Assembly (NCBI RefSeq): GCF_030068605.1
Contig: NZ_JASJOU010000001.1
Location: 434,001-498,000 of the forward strand
From: Xanthocytophaga agilis
GTDB taxonomy: Bacteria > Bacteroidota > Bacteroidia > Cytophagales > 172606-1
Direction of reading: 5' to 3'
DNA: 64,000 bases
Of this stretch, positions 38,134-47,146 are shown in pieces (the first letter of the stretch is position 1; each line of letters begins with the position of its first letter). The position numbers and the translations under genes are program-made. The notes under the pieces are model-generated. The model did not search any database and had not been told where the DNA came from. It was given only the letters and a program-made list of their open reading frames with translations.

Positions 38134-38291
38134 AGTATGATAAACCATTTAGATAAGTTATATATTTGTTTGTGAGGATATGTGCTGAATGTCAGGTTAA
38201 TATATTGTGTTTCTATGTGTTATACCTTACAAGTTGATAATGCCAGCTGTAGTTTATTGTGAATTTTACAATAGTTAGAGACTGTTAACTA

Positions 38292-39479
38292 ATGGTAAAA
38301 AAGTTGCTAAACACCACTACTTCAAATTCTGTCTCTACTCCGGTTGCTGTTTTTTTTCCAAATCTGAATGGTATTCGTTGTATTGCATCCCTATTAGTAT
38401 TGTTCCATCATATGGAAATACTTAAGGCATTTTTTGGAATGAAAAACTTTTCCGAGAATATATTTATTGCCAGAATAGGAGGATTAGGAGTAGTTCTTTT
38501 CTTTGTATTAAGTGGTTTCTTAATTACATATCTTTTATTGGCTGAAAAACAGAAGCATTCCCATATAGCTATCAAGTCATTTTACATGCGTCGTATACTA
38601 CGTATCTGGCCATTGTATTACTTGGTCGTTATAATTGCTTTTCTGGTTTTACCACGCTTCGAGTTTTTTTATATCCCATATTTATCTGATAATCTGTTAA
38701 CCGATTTCTCTCTCAAACTTACCTTATATCTGCTTATTCTTCCTAATGTAGCTTCAGTAGTGACAAGTACTGTACCCTATGCCGGGCAGGCATGGTCTGT
38801 TGGTGTTGAGGAACAGTTTTATCTTCTATGGCCAATCATTCTAAGCAAAACACAGCACTACCTTGAGGTTTTATGTGCGATTATTGTAGTAATTGTAATG
38901 TTCTCCAATGGCTTTCTTGGAGATGGACTTATTACACTGGGACATTATCTACATATTTCGAATCCAGATTGGTATACTTTGGCTACTATTGTTACAAAAT
39001 TTTTTAAGGACTTGAGAATTAGCTGTATGGCGATTGGAGGGATTGGAGCTTACCTATTATTTTTTAACAAAGAAGAGATTTTGAAAATTTTGTTTTCAAG
39101 AAGTGTTCAACTATTTATATATGTAGTCCTTATTCTTTTGTTACTACGAGGAACTTCAGTAAGCCAGGAGTTCTATGCTGTGTTATTTATTATTTTTATT
39201 ATGAATATGGCTGCTAATACCAATCGTTTATTTAGTTTGGAAAACCCTATAATTAATTATTTGGGGAAAATATCTTTTGGGTTATATATGTGTCATAATA
39301 TTGCAATTGTCATAGCAATTCGTGTTTTTCTGTACTTTTTCTCGACAGTGGATAATTTATGGCATCATCTGATCCTTACAGGGATGGTATTTAGCATCGC
39401 CATTATTATTGCGGCCTTATCATATCATTGCTTAGAAATACGATTTATGAAATTGAAGTTGTATTTTAGCCGAAGTTAG
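38292..39479 (+). CDS. Acyltransferase-3 family membrane protein
   Basis: A 395-residue OafA-type O-acyltransferase with about ten helices. It shows the family's landmarks: NLNGIRCIASLLVLFHHMEI with the catalytic-type His, LFFVLSGFLITYLLL, YMRRILRIWPLYYL, and AWSVGVEEQFYLLWPI. It modifies surface glycans or other envelope sugars. It is a second member, only distantly like that at 9193-10215. Transcription unit unclear; it lies 158 bases after waaA. Confidence 0.92.
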   Translation: MVKKLLNTTTSNSVSTPVAVFFPNLNGIRCIASLLVLFHHMEILKAFFGMKNFSENIFIARIGGLGVVLFFVLSGFLITYLLLAEKQKHSHIAIKSFYMRRILRIWPLYYLVVIIAFLVLPRFEFFYIPYLSDNLLTDFSLKLTLYLLILPNVASVVTSTVPYAGQAWSVGVEEQFYLLWPIILSKTQHYLEVLCAIIVVIVMFSNGFLGDGLITLGHYLHISNPDWYTLATIVTKFFKDLRISCMAIGGIGAYLLFFNKEEILKILFSRSVQLFIYVVLILLLLRGTSVSQEFYAVLFIIFIMNMAANTNRLFSLENPIINYLGKISFGLYMCHNIAIVIAIRVFLYFFSTVDNLWHHLILTGMVFSIAIIIAALSYHCLEIRFMKLKLYFSRS

Positions 39480-39573
39480 TCTTACTGCATTGTAAATGCT
39501 TACTGACAAAATCAGATACTTATTTCGCTTCCTTACTAGAATTCCCGACATTTGTGGCAAAAAAGAATAGCTA

Positions 39574-40497
39574 ATGCCTCAAGGAATTGTAATGCGCTCA
39601 ACCGGATCATGGTATGAAGTTCGTACGGATGACCATCAATTGTTAAAATGCCGTTTACGGGGAAAAATAAAGCTTAAGGATATTAAGATAAATAATCCTA
39701 TTGCTGTGGGCGATAAAGTAGTATATGAGTATGAGCCAGGTCTTGCTACAGGGATCATTACTGAAATTTTACCAAGAGAAAACTATATTATTCGTCAATC
39801 AGTACACAAATCGGCATTTAGTCATATTCTTGCCGCCAATATAGATCAGGCTATTCTTATAGTTACTCTTACATTTCCTCGAACCTCGCTTGGATTTATT
39901 GACCGTTTTTTGGTCACAGCAGAGAGTTTTAGGATACCTACTATTTTGATCTTTAACAAAATAGACTTGCTTGAAGAGGAGGCCAGAGTAAACCAGAAAG
40001 AATTGATTGCTTTATATGAAGAATTAGGCTACAAATGTATTGAAACCTCAACCTTAGATAATATCAATCTTGATGAATTTCATGCAACAATCCGCCATAA
40101 GAAAAGTTTATTGTCTGGACATTCTGGAGTAGGAAAGTCGTCTTTAGTCAATAGTGTTAATCCCAATCTGAAACTGAAGACTAATGAAGTATCTACTTTT
40201 GCCAATAAGGGAGTACATACTACTACCTTTGCAGAAATGTTTGAGATAGAACCTGATACTTTTATTATAGATACTCCGGGTATTAAAGAATTGGGTTTGG
40301 CGGATATAGAATCATGGGAAGTCAGTCATTATTTTCCTGAGATGCGTGATTTACTTGGTGAATGCAAATACCATAATTGTACCCATACTCATGAGCCAGG
40401 TTGTGCAGTACTTGAAGCTGTAGAAGCAGGCAAGATTGCTGAAAGCAGATATATCAGCTATTTGAGCATGCTTCAGGGAGACGATAATCGTAAATAA
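39574..40497 (+). CDS. rsgA: Ribosome small-subunit GTPase RsgA
   Basis: A 307-residue circularly permuted GTPase needed for late 30S maturation. The N-terminal OB domain (about 1-70) precedes the GTPase in the permuted order: G4 IFNKIDLLEE, then G1 GHSGVGKSSLVNS, and G3 DTPGIKELGL. The zinc knuckle is intact (CKYHNCTHTHEPGC near the end). All catalytic features and the family length are normal. It seems to be transcribed alone. Confidence 0.96.
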   Translation: MPQGIVMRSTGSWYEVRTDDHQLLKCRLRGKIKLKDIKINNPIAVGDKVVYEYEPGLATGIITEILPRENYIIRQSVHKSAFSHILAANIDQAILIVTLTFPRTSLGFIDRFLVTAESFRIPTILIFNKIDLLEEEARVNQKELIALYEELGYKCIETSTLDNINLDEFHATIRHKKSLLSGHSGVGKSSLVNSVNPNLKLKTNEVSTFANKGVHTTTFAEMFEIEPDTFIIDTPGIKELGLADIESWEVSHYFPEMRDLLGECKYHNCTHTHEPGCAVLEAVEAGKIAESRYISYLSMLQGDDNRK

Positions 40498-40503
40498 TCG
40501 CTT

Positions 40504-40528
40504 ATTTCCTGTTATTTTTACAGGAAAT
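40504..40528 (+). terminator. Hairpin after rsgA
   Basis: A 9-bp perfect stem ATTTCCTGT/ACAGGAAAT with a 7-base T-rich loop, six bases after the stop. The lack of a following T-run makes its role as a terminator doubtful. Confidence 0.35.
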
Positions 40529-40626
40529 TCATAAACTTTGTGTACAATGATAGTGGAAAGTAACTTTTGGTAAGGATTTTCGTAGTATAGAATACCTGTC
40601 TATTTAAAATCTCGCTCTTTTATCTT

Positions 40627-41589
40627 ATGGAGCAGCCCCTGGTAACTGTAATCTGTCTGTGCTACAATCAGGAATGTTTTGTAGGAGATACTCTATTATC
40701 TGTATATCAGCAAACCTACTCTGCCATTGAACTGATAATTGTTGACAATGGAAGTACGGATGATAGTATATCCAAGATTGAAACTTTCCTGGAAATATGT
40801 CCTCATGCTATATTCATTCGGTTGAATACAAACCAGAATACAGCTATTGCTTTCAATCAGGCACTCAGTCACTCCTCTGGCAAGTATATCATTCACATTA
40901 GCGGAAATCATATTCTGGTCCCTCACAGAGTAGAAAGGCAATTAAATGCTTTTTCTAAATTGGATAAACGATATGGAATAGTCTATTCAGATGCTGAGTT
41001 ATTAAATGAACAGCTTGATCATATTGGGTTCTGGTATGAAAGGAATAGTGAAAGCAAGCAACTCAATGAAGGAAATTCTGGAAATGTATATGCCTCATTA
41101 TTCAGGAAAAAATATATTTGTAGTGCCTCTATGATGGTTGCCCGGGTAGTTTATGAAACCCTGAATGGCTATGATGAATCATTGGAGCATGAAGAGTTTG
41201 ATTTCCAGGTTCGTTCTGCTAAAAAGTATTATTACTATTATCAGAACGAAGCCCTTACCAAAATAAGAATTTGTGGAGATATCCTGAATGACCGAAACTA
41301 CATTCACGCTCATCTGCTATCTATATTAAAGGGATGCCAGCATGCCTATCGTCTGAATTCTTTTGATAAAGAAAATCAGGCACTAGCGATTTGCATACGT
41401 CGTTATTTACTTCAGGCCTTATTTACCGATAATCGGGAGCTTGTACATAAATTTGGACAACTTCTCTCAAAAATTACTGAACTCACCCGTTTAGACCACC
41501 TTTGGCTTGGTTTGGCCAAAAGCAGATTCCCTTTGTTTATTTTTTATCGTCAATATCTGCGGTTAAAAAAGCCTGTAGTTGTGTTTTAG
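40627..41589 (+). CDS. Family 2 glycosyltransferase
   Basis: A 320-residue GT-A glycosyltransferase. The N-terminal Rossmann-like half has VTVICLCYNQECFVGDTLLS, ELIIVDNGSTDDSI (DNGSTD metal/nucleotide motif) and a later acidic pair (GIVYSDAELLNE). The C-terminal half holds ESLEHEEFDFQVR, the usual acceptor-site acidic motif. It lacks membrane helices, so it acts on the cytoplasmic face. The sugar is unknown. It is convergent with the TonB receptor, five bases apart. Confidence 0.9.
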   Translation: MEQPLVTVICLCYNQECFVGDTLLSVYQQTYSAIELIIVDNGSTDDSISKIETFLEICPHAIFIRLNTNQNTAIAFNQALSHSSGKYIIHISGNHILVPHRVERQLNAFSKLDKRYGIVYSDAELLNEQLDHIGFWYERNSESKQLNEGNSGNVYASLFRKKYICSASMMVARVVYETLNGYDESLEHEEFDFQVRSAKKYYYYYQNEALTKIRICGDILNDRNYIHAHLLSILKGCQHAYRLNSFDKENQALAICIRRYLLQALFTDNRELVHKFGQLLSKITELTRLDHLWLGLAKSRFPLFIFYRQYLRLKKPVVVF

Positions 41590-41594
41590 CTCTA

Positions 41595-44018
41595 CTAGTT
41601 GGATGTAAAAGGAATAACAACCTTGAAACTAATGTTTCTGCCCATATTATATACCCCTGTTCTCCCTGTAGCCATATTTGTATCCAGGTATTTCAGACGA
41701 CTTTGATGTGACTGATAGGCTATATCAAATACATTATTTACAGATAAATAAATGGAACACAACGTTTGTCGTCTTTTTGTTGTTAAATCGCCACCAATAC
41801 CTATATTGACGATTTGATATCCTGGGGTGCGTGTTTCTGTATTATATGCCTTCAAATAGTTATTCTGTGCCTGATATAATTCAAAATCAATGGTTGCATA
41901 TAGATTTTGAAAGTATGAATGCCAACGATCTTTACTTACTTTTAACTGAGTAATCCATCGTGGTGCAGGCATAAAAGGTAAGTTTCTCCCATCTTCATTA
42001 CTGGCAGATAGATTTTCTCCAAATACACTGGAGAAATTTTGGGTAATACTAAACCATCTAGCAGACTGAGGATTAAAAGTGGCAGTTGCTTCAATTCCTC
42101 GTAAGCGGGCATTGCCTTGAGTGTATCTGAATACAGGAATTGAACCTTGTACCAGTGAGTCAGTTCCATTCTGTGTTTGAACTCGTTCAGAAAATGTATA
42201 GTTGCGAATAGAGTTTTGGAAAAGGTTTACATCCACATACAAATTTTTGTTTTCATAGGTGAAGCCAATATCACCTTGATAGGCTACCTCTGGTATCGCT
42301 TTCAGATTACCTATTTCATAACGAAACGTTCCGGCATGAACACCATTAGAGGAAAGTTCCGGAACTGTTGGTGCACGAAATCCTCTGGATATATTGGTTC
42401 GTATCAGGAGTTGATCATTGATAGTGTAGACACCACCCAGACTGGCAGATATGTTTTGATATCTTTTCTCCAATCCACTGAATCTTTCAGAGTTTACTCC
42501 TTGTGGAGTAACCTGGAAGTTACCTGTAGAGTCGATATATAATTTGCCAATAGTAAGTGTCCTTGAATCATATCTTATTCCTCCACTGATTTTCAGTTTT
42601 TCAAAGTTGCGCTTACCAAATACAAAAAGGCCATTGTCAAATAGATTATAGTTTGGATATAATACCTGAAATCCATGGTTGTCTAATTGTTGATACATAC
42701 CATTAGAACCTACATTTACTTCCCAAAGTGTAGTAGGAGCTAAATTGTATCGAATGTCATAATAATAAGTATGCAGATAAAGACTTAATTGAGACTGCCA
42801 GGGGCGGGTTACATCCCCATATTCATTTCGGCGATTTTGAGCATAACTGATAGTTGCAGAAAGCGAAGATTTATCGTTGAGATTGAATAGGCTGCTCCAT
42901 GCGAGTTTACTATTTATAAGTTGCTGGGAATTATAGGGAATAAAACGTCTGCTCTTTAATTCTTCCTGAGTTACGGCTCTTGTACCTGTACTATCGTCTG
43001 GTAGAATAGTCGCTGTAGTAAAATGGCCGTTACTATCACGTGTGCCATTTATAATATTAAATTTTTGGAATGATCGTAGAAAGTAGATTCTGGAATAACC
43101 CCATTTTTTATTTAAACCTATAGATCCGTTAATATTGAAAGGCTCTGCAAAGTTAGAAGCATATACAATGCCATCATAACGGTTTCTATAGTTTTGAGAA
43201 GATTTTGTTGATGTATGCAAATGCCAGGTGACACCATTTTTATTTCCTGAAATTTGTACGGATGTTCCTATCAATCTATGATTGGTTTGATAATTGGTTA
43301 GTAAACGTCCTGTGATTTTTCCTTCTTCAACAGGACGTGGTGATAGCATAGATACAACGCCCCCTAATCCATCTGATCCATACATAAGCGAACCTGCTCC
43401 CCGAATGATTTCATAACGATCAATTGAATACTCGTCTATCTGAATACTATGTTCCTCTCCCCATTGATTATCTTCCTGGCGTACTCCATCATGCATAGTG
43501 ATAACCCGATTAAATCCCAGGCCTCTGATAATAGGTTTGCTTAATCCTATACCTGTAGATACTTGTGACATGCCGGGTAGTTTAGCAACCGCATCTACTA
43601 AGTTGGTTGAGGATTGTTGCAGGAGCTTTGCTTGGCCAATAGCTACAATTGGGATAGGACTTTCTTTTATGATGGTTTTAGTAGATGATCCTGTTACAAT
43701 CACTTCTTCTAGTGTTTGAGAGGTGCTTTCTATAACAAAGTTGATATTTTGATCACTTTGTATGTCTGCTTTGGCTAGAATAGTCTTATAGGATACACTA
43801 CTGATCTGGATCGTGTAATAGCCTTTCGGAAGCCTGTTTATTCGATATTTTCCATTGGCATCCGTTGTTGCTCCAATCTGTAACTGTGGTATATAGATAG
43901 TAGCACCCACCACAGCTGTGCTATCATTCTGATGAATAATTGTTCCTTGTAGCGAATATTGTGCCCATGTGGTACAATAGCATAACGAAAGGATAAGGAT
44001 AGTATATATTTTTTGCAT
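41595..44018 (-). CDS. TonB-dependent outer-membrane receptor
   Basis: An 807-residue outer-membrane receptor. A Sec signal (MQKIYTILILSLCYCTTWAQ) is followed by a CarboxypepD-regulatory-like domain (about 20-105), a plug (about 115-230, IIRGLGFNRVITMHDGVRQE; RGAGSLMYGSDGLGGVV), and a 22-strand barrel to the C-terminus. The plug resembles receptors for metals such as zinc or copper more than SusC-type glycan receptors, but that is a weak inference. The DUF3299-like gene is 135 bases upstream on the same strand, and may serve the same substrate. Confidence 0.92.
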   Translation of the reverse strand: MQKIYTILILSLCYCTTWAQYSLQGTIIHQNDSTAVVGATIYIPQLQIGATTDANGKYRINRLPKGYYTIQISSVSYKTILAKADIQSDQNINFVIESTSQTLEEVIVTGSSTKTIIKESPIPIVAIGQAKLLQQSSTNLVDAVAKLPGMSQVSTGIGLSKPIIRGLGFNRVITMHDGVRQEDNQWGEEHSIQIDEYSIDRYEIIRGAGSLMYGSDGLGGVVSMLSPRPVEEGKITGRLLTNYQTNHRLIGTSVQISGNKNGVTWHLHTSTKSSQNYRNRYDGIVYASNFAEPFNINGSIGLNKKWGYSRIYFLRSFQKFNIINGTRDSNGHFTTATILPDDSTGTRAVTQEELKSRRFIPYNSQQLINSKLAWSSLFNLNDKSSLSATISYAQNRRNEYGDVTRPWQSQLSLYLHTYYYDIRYNLAPTTLWEVNVGSNGMYQQLDNHGFQVLYPNYNLFDNGLFVFGKRNFEKLKISGGIRYDSRTLTIGKLYIDSTGNFQVTPQGVNSERFSGLEKRYQNISASLGGVYTINDQLLIRTNISRGFRAPTVPELSSNGVHAGTFRYEIGNLKAIPEVAYQGDIGFTYENKNLYVDVNLFQNSIRNYTFSERVQTQNGTDSLVQGSIPVFRYTQGNARLRGIEATATFNPQSARWFSITQNFSSVFGENLSASNEDGRNLPFMPAPRWITQLKVSKDRWHSYFQNLYATIDFELYQAQNNYLKAYNTETRTPGYQIVNIGIGGDLTTKRRQTLCSIYLSVNNVFDIAYQSHQSRLKYLDTNMATGRTGVYNMGRNISFKVVIPFTSN

Positions 44019-44153
44019 AGATACGACAGATTGTTTTGTGGTATTCTGTTTAGTAGGGTGAATTTATTTCAGACAATGCTACTATTTTATCTTATGCAAA
44101 TGTATATATTATTTTAATTAATTGAAAAATAATTTTAGGTGAGGCTAAATTTT

Positions 44154-44594
44154 TTATTCTGTGACTACTGCATTACGGATAATATAAATCATCTTTTCTG
44201 GGTCTTGGCTGTTAAGTATCAGTATACCACGGATTTTAGCAGGGCTTTCTGATTGTTTAACAGGGGATTGAGCTTCAACTTCAACTACTGTTTCGGGACC
44301 TCCTACACCACAGAAGAAACAAGCATTCAGTGGGAGAGAGGAGAGTGCAAAATGTTTTGACCAACGTGTTTGCTCAAATGGATAGATGTAGCCTGTTATT
44401 TCTACAGACTTTCCCTGTAATGCTTTAACACGGTCACCAAATTGTGGTGTGTAGTAATCATCCCGTAATCTGAATTTTACATCTGATAATATCTTCCACG
44501 TTTCTGAAGAAATAGAAGTATTATTCTGCTTGTTCTGGGCTTGTAACAAAGAGCAAATGCTAATAAAGATCAGAAGTAAGATTGATTTATGCAT
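44154..44594 (-). CDS. Exported DUF3299-like protein
   Basis: A 146-residue periplasmic protein. I chose the ATG at 44594, because MHKSILLLIFISICSLLQAQ is a good Sec signal, while the 11 residues encoded upstream do not add one. The mature part has the family's conserved YTPQFGDRVKALQGKSVEIT and the cysteine pair LNACFFCGVGGPE, a possible metal or redox site. The function of this family is unknown. It precedes the TonB receptor gene. Confidence 0.75.
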   Translation of the reverse strand: MHKSILLLIFISICSLLQAQNKQNNTSISSETWKILSDVKFRLRDDYYTPQFGDRVKALQGKSVEITGYIYPFEQTRWSKHFALSSLPLNACFFCGVGGPETVVEVEAQSPVKQSESPAKIRGILILNSQDPEKMIYIIRNAVVTE

Positions 44595-44731
44595 GTCTAA
44601 ATTGTCAGAAGGGTTGATGAATGACAAATTTAGATATTATTTGCAATGATGTTGCAAATTTATTGATGCAAACAATTAACCAGATTTAAAAAATAGTAGA
44701 TCGGGCAAAGAAAAAACATATGGCTTTTCAT

Positions 44732-44739
44732 TACCTTTG
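44732..44739 (+). promoter_or_regulatory. TAnnTTTG promoter of dcd
   Basis: TACCTTTG is an exact -7 element, about 68 bases before the ATG at 44807. Confidence 0.45.
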
Positions 44740-44806
44740 ACTGTTTTTTACAACCCATTTGATTACAGGTGGGTTTATTCTATATAATCTGCAATTTTAC
44801 TTAATT

Positions 44807-45331
44807 ATGATCCTTTCAGGGCTGGAAATCCGTAAGCAATTAAATAAAACCATCTTTATTGAGCCTTACAGTGAAACCCAACTTAATCCAAATAGTTATA
44901 ATTTAAAATTACATCATGAGTTGTTGGTATACGATGGACCTGAGCTGGATATGCGGAAGCCTAATCCTGCAAGTAAATTGGTAATACCTGAAGATGGATT
45001 ACTATTGGAGCCCGGAAAGCTTTATCTGGGGCGTACTATAGAACACACAAGAACAGATGCCTATGTTCCTATGCTGGAAGGACGTTCTTCCATTGGTAGA
45101 CTTGGCTTATTTGTACATGTTACAGCAGGATTTGGGGATGTTGGTTTTAATGGCTTCTGGACATTAGAGATGTTTTGTATTCACCCATTGCGCATTTATG
45201 CAGGTGTTGAGATATGTCAGATTTTCTACCATGCTGTAGAGGGTGAATATGAAGTCTACTCTAGTGGGAAGTATCAGAATAATCAGGGGATACAACCCAG
45301 TTTGCTTTATAAAGATTTTGAAAAGAAATAA
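44807..45331 (+). CDS. dcd: dCTP deaminase
   Basis: A 174-residue trimeric deaminase producing dUTP from dCTP for thymidylate synthesis. The family motifs are present: LNPNSYNLKLHHEL, the phosphate-binding EGRSSIGRLGLFVH, and the catalytic glutamate in GFWTLEMFCIHPLRIY. I chose the ATG at 44807 (MILSGLEIRKQL), which matches the usual Dcd N-terminus; an upstream in-frame start at 44759 would add 16 hydrophobic residues not found in the family. Bifunctional deaminase/dUTPase activity cannot be excluded. Confidence 0.92.
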   Translation: MILSGLEIRKQLNKTIFIEPYSETQLNPNSYNLKLHHELLVYDGPELDMRKPNPASKLVIPEDGLLLEPGKLYLGRTIEHTRTDAYVPMLEGRSSIGRLGLFVHVTAGFGDVGFNGFWTLEMFCIHPLRIYAGVEICQIFYHAVEGEYEVYSSGKYQNNQGIQPSLLYKDFEKK

Positions 45332-45334
45332 AAT

Positions 45335-45373
45335 AAAAAAGCCTGTGACAATTCGATTATCACAGGCTTTTTT
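45335..45373. terminator. Bidirectional intrinsic terminator
   Basis: A 14-bp stem AAAAAAGCCTGTGA/TCACAGGCTTTTTT with an 11-base loop, between convergent dcd and FKBP genes. A/T runs on both sides let it work in both directions. Confidence 0.88.
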
Positions 45374-45393
45374 ATAGCTATAGCAAAAGGTTA

Positions 45394-46161
45394 TTATTTT
45401 TCTATTCCAAGTAATTCAACTTCAAATATAAGCAGGCTATTAGGAGGCATTTCTGCACCTCTTCCCTGATCTCCATAGCCAAGCTCTGGGGAAATGAAGA
45501 CTTTCCATTTGGAACCTACTTTCATCATTTGCAGTGCTTCAGTCCAGCCTTTAATTACTTGTTGGACACCAAAAACAGCAGGTTCTCCTCTGTCTATAGA
45601 ACTGTCAAATTTTTTTCCATCCAGAAATGTGCCTGTGTAGTGCACTTTTACCCGATCAGTTGGTTTTGGATAAGGGCCAGTCCCTTCTTTAAGAACCAGA
45701 TATTGAAGGCCAGTTCCTGTTGTCACTACTCCTGGTTTTGTTTTATTTGCAGCTAAAAATTCATCTGCCATTTTTTTGTTTTCTACAGCTTTTTGTTTGT
45801 TTTTCTCTTCCATTTTCTGTCTCATAGATTGAAAATAGTTTTGAAGTATACCTACCGATTGCATTTCACTTAATAATAAAGTGTCTTTCTTTTCCAGTAC
45901 GGAACGCAATCCCTGCAGTAATAATTCGGTATTTAATGAATCTATCGGTTGAGAGTTTACACTACTTCCTATGTTTACTCCAATCGAATAGCTTACTGAA
46001 TCAAGATAATTTTTTAGTTGAGGCTTAGGTGGTGCTACAGGCAATGTTGCTTCTGTTTCTCCTTTGCCCTTTTTCTTCTTCTTGTCTTTTTTCTCTTTCT
46101 GGGCGTATGCAATTCCCGAAATCAGACTTAGTAATAATAACAGAATTGAAATTCTTCTCAT
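45394..46161 (-). CDS. Exported FKBP-type peptidyl-prolyl isomerase
   Basis: A 255-residue periplasmic FKBP. The start is ATG 46161, because MRRISILLLLLSLISGIAYA is a clear Sec signal and the upstream extension to 46188 falls inside a hairpin. A Lys-rich linker follows (KEKKDKKKKKGKGE), then the helical dimerisation domain typical of FkpA/Mip (about 55-145), and a C-terminal FKBP domain (GTGPYPKPTDRVKVHYTGTF ... ELGYGDQGRGAEMPPNSLLIFEVEL). These chaperones help outer-membrane protein folding. It is a paralogue of the next gene upstream. Confidence 0.93.
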   Translation of the reverse strand: MRRISILLLLLSLISGIAYAQKEKKDKKKKKGKGETEATLPVAPPKPQLKNYLDSVSYSIGVNIGSSVNSQPIDSLNTELLLQGLRSVLEKKDTLLLSEMQSVGILQNYFQSMRQKMEEKNKQKAVENKKMADEFLAANKTKPGVVTTGTGLQYLVLKEGTGPYPKPTDRVKVHYTGTFLDGKKFDSSIDRGEPAVFGVQQVIKGWTEALQMMKVGSKWKVFISPELGYGDQGRGAEMPPNSLLIFEVELLGIEK

Positions 46162-46171
46162 AGCAGTAAAA

Positions 46172-46203
46172 GCAAAGTAGCACGACATTGCGTGCTACTT
46201 TGC
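46172..46203 (-). terminator. Terminator-like hairpin between two FKBP genes
   Basis: A 13-bp perfect stem GCAAAGTAGCACG/CGTGCTACTTTGC with a 6-base loop, followed on the minus strand by TTTTAC, ends only ten bases before the ATG of the downstream FKBP gene at 46161. It can act as terminator for the upstream gene and as attenuator or translation block for the downstream one. Confidence 0.7.
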
Positions 46204-46220
46204 ATTAGTTTGTTTTAAAA

Positions 46221-46937
46221 TTATTTTTTCCCTTTATATACTTTTAAAAGCTCAACTTCAAATACCAATACTGAATTTGGTTCGATACCACTTCCTGGAG
46301 GTGGCTGCATGCCATATCCTAATGAAGAAGGTACAAATAATTTATATTTAGAGCCTTCAGTCATCAGTTGTAAACCTTCAGTCCATGCAGGAATTACACC
46401 ATTCAATGGGAATTTAGCAGCTTTGCCATGATCATAGGAACTGTCAAATTTCTTACCATTAGTCAACGTTCCTGTATAGTGTACTTCTACTGTATCTGTA
46501 GCAACTGGTTTTACGCCAGTACCTTCTTTGATTACCTCATATTGTAATCCGGAAGCAGTTGTTTTTACACCAGACTTGGCTTTATTGTCTGCCAGGAATT
46601 TCTCACCTGCCTTTGCGTTTGCTTCAAACTTTTTGTTTTGCTCTTTTTCTATATATGAGTTAATCATCATTTGCATTTGCATATCACTCATTTTTACACT
46701 GTCACCTTTCAATGCACTTAACATAGCACTTTGAAGTACTTCAAGGTTAAAAAGAGTATCGGCTCCATTGTCTTTAAAGCGTTTTCCCTGCATTATGCCT
46801 AGTGCGTAGCTAGCTGAGTCTTTGGCATTTTTCAATGAAACAGATCCAGAGCCGAATCCGGCTTTGTTGTTGTTACATGAAGAAAAGAACACACCACCCG
46901 CTAGCAGCATAATGGCGATCATATTATTTTTTTTCAT
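46221..46937 (-). CDS. FKBP-type peptidyl-prolyl isomerase lipoprotein
   Basis: A 238-residue FKBP lipoprotein. The signal MIAIMLLAGGVFFSSCNNN has a lipobox ending at Cys21, so it is anchored in a membrane. The dimerisation domain (about 30-125) and FKBP domain (GTGVKPVATDTVEVHYTGTL ... SSLGYGMQPPPGSGIEPNS) follow the same plan as the adjacent paralogue, from which it probably arose by tandem duplication. Catalysis of prolyl isomerisation in envelope protein folding is expected. Confidence 0.93.
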   Translation of the reverse strand: MKKNNMIAIMLLAGGVFFSSCNNNKAGFGSGSVSLKNAKDSASYALGIMQGKRFKDNGADTLFNLEVLQSAMLSALKGDSVKMSDMQMQMMINSYIEKEQNKKFEANAKAGEKFLADNKAKSGVKTTASGLQYEVIKEGTGVKPVATDTVEVHYTGTLTNGKKFDSSYDHGKAAKFPLNGVIPAWTEGLQLMTEGSKYKLFVPSSLGYGMQPPPGSGIEPNSVLVFEVELLKVYKGKK

Positions 46938-47146
46938 TTAAAAGAAAGATAAAAGATATGGATTGATAATAGTCTTGATTTCTGTATAATATTTTCCCCG
47001 TAGCTATGAAGATGCCGCGAAATTACAGGATTTTTTCGATTATCCTCACATACGTGATGTTTTATCGGATATTTTGTAGCACTCTAAACGCATAGAAGGA
47101 GTGTTCTCATTCTATTTATGTGTTTATTAGAATGCAAATATCCTGT

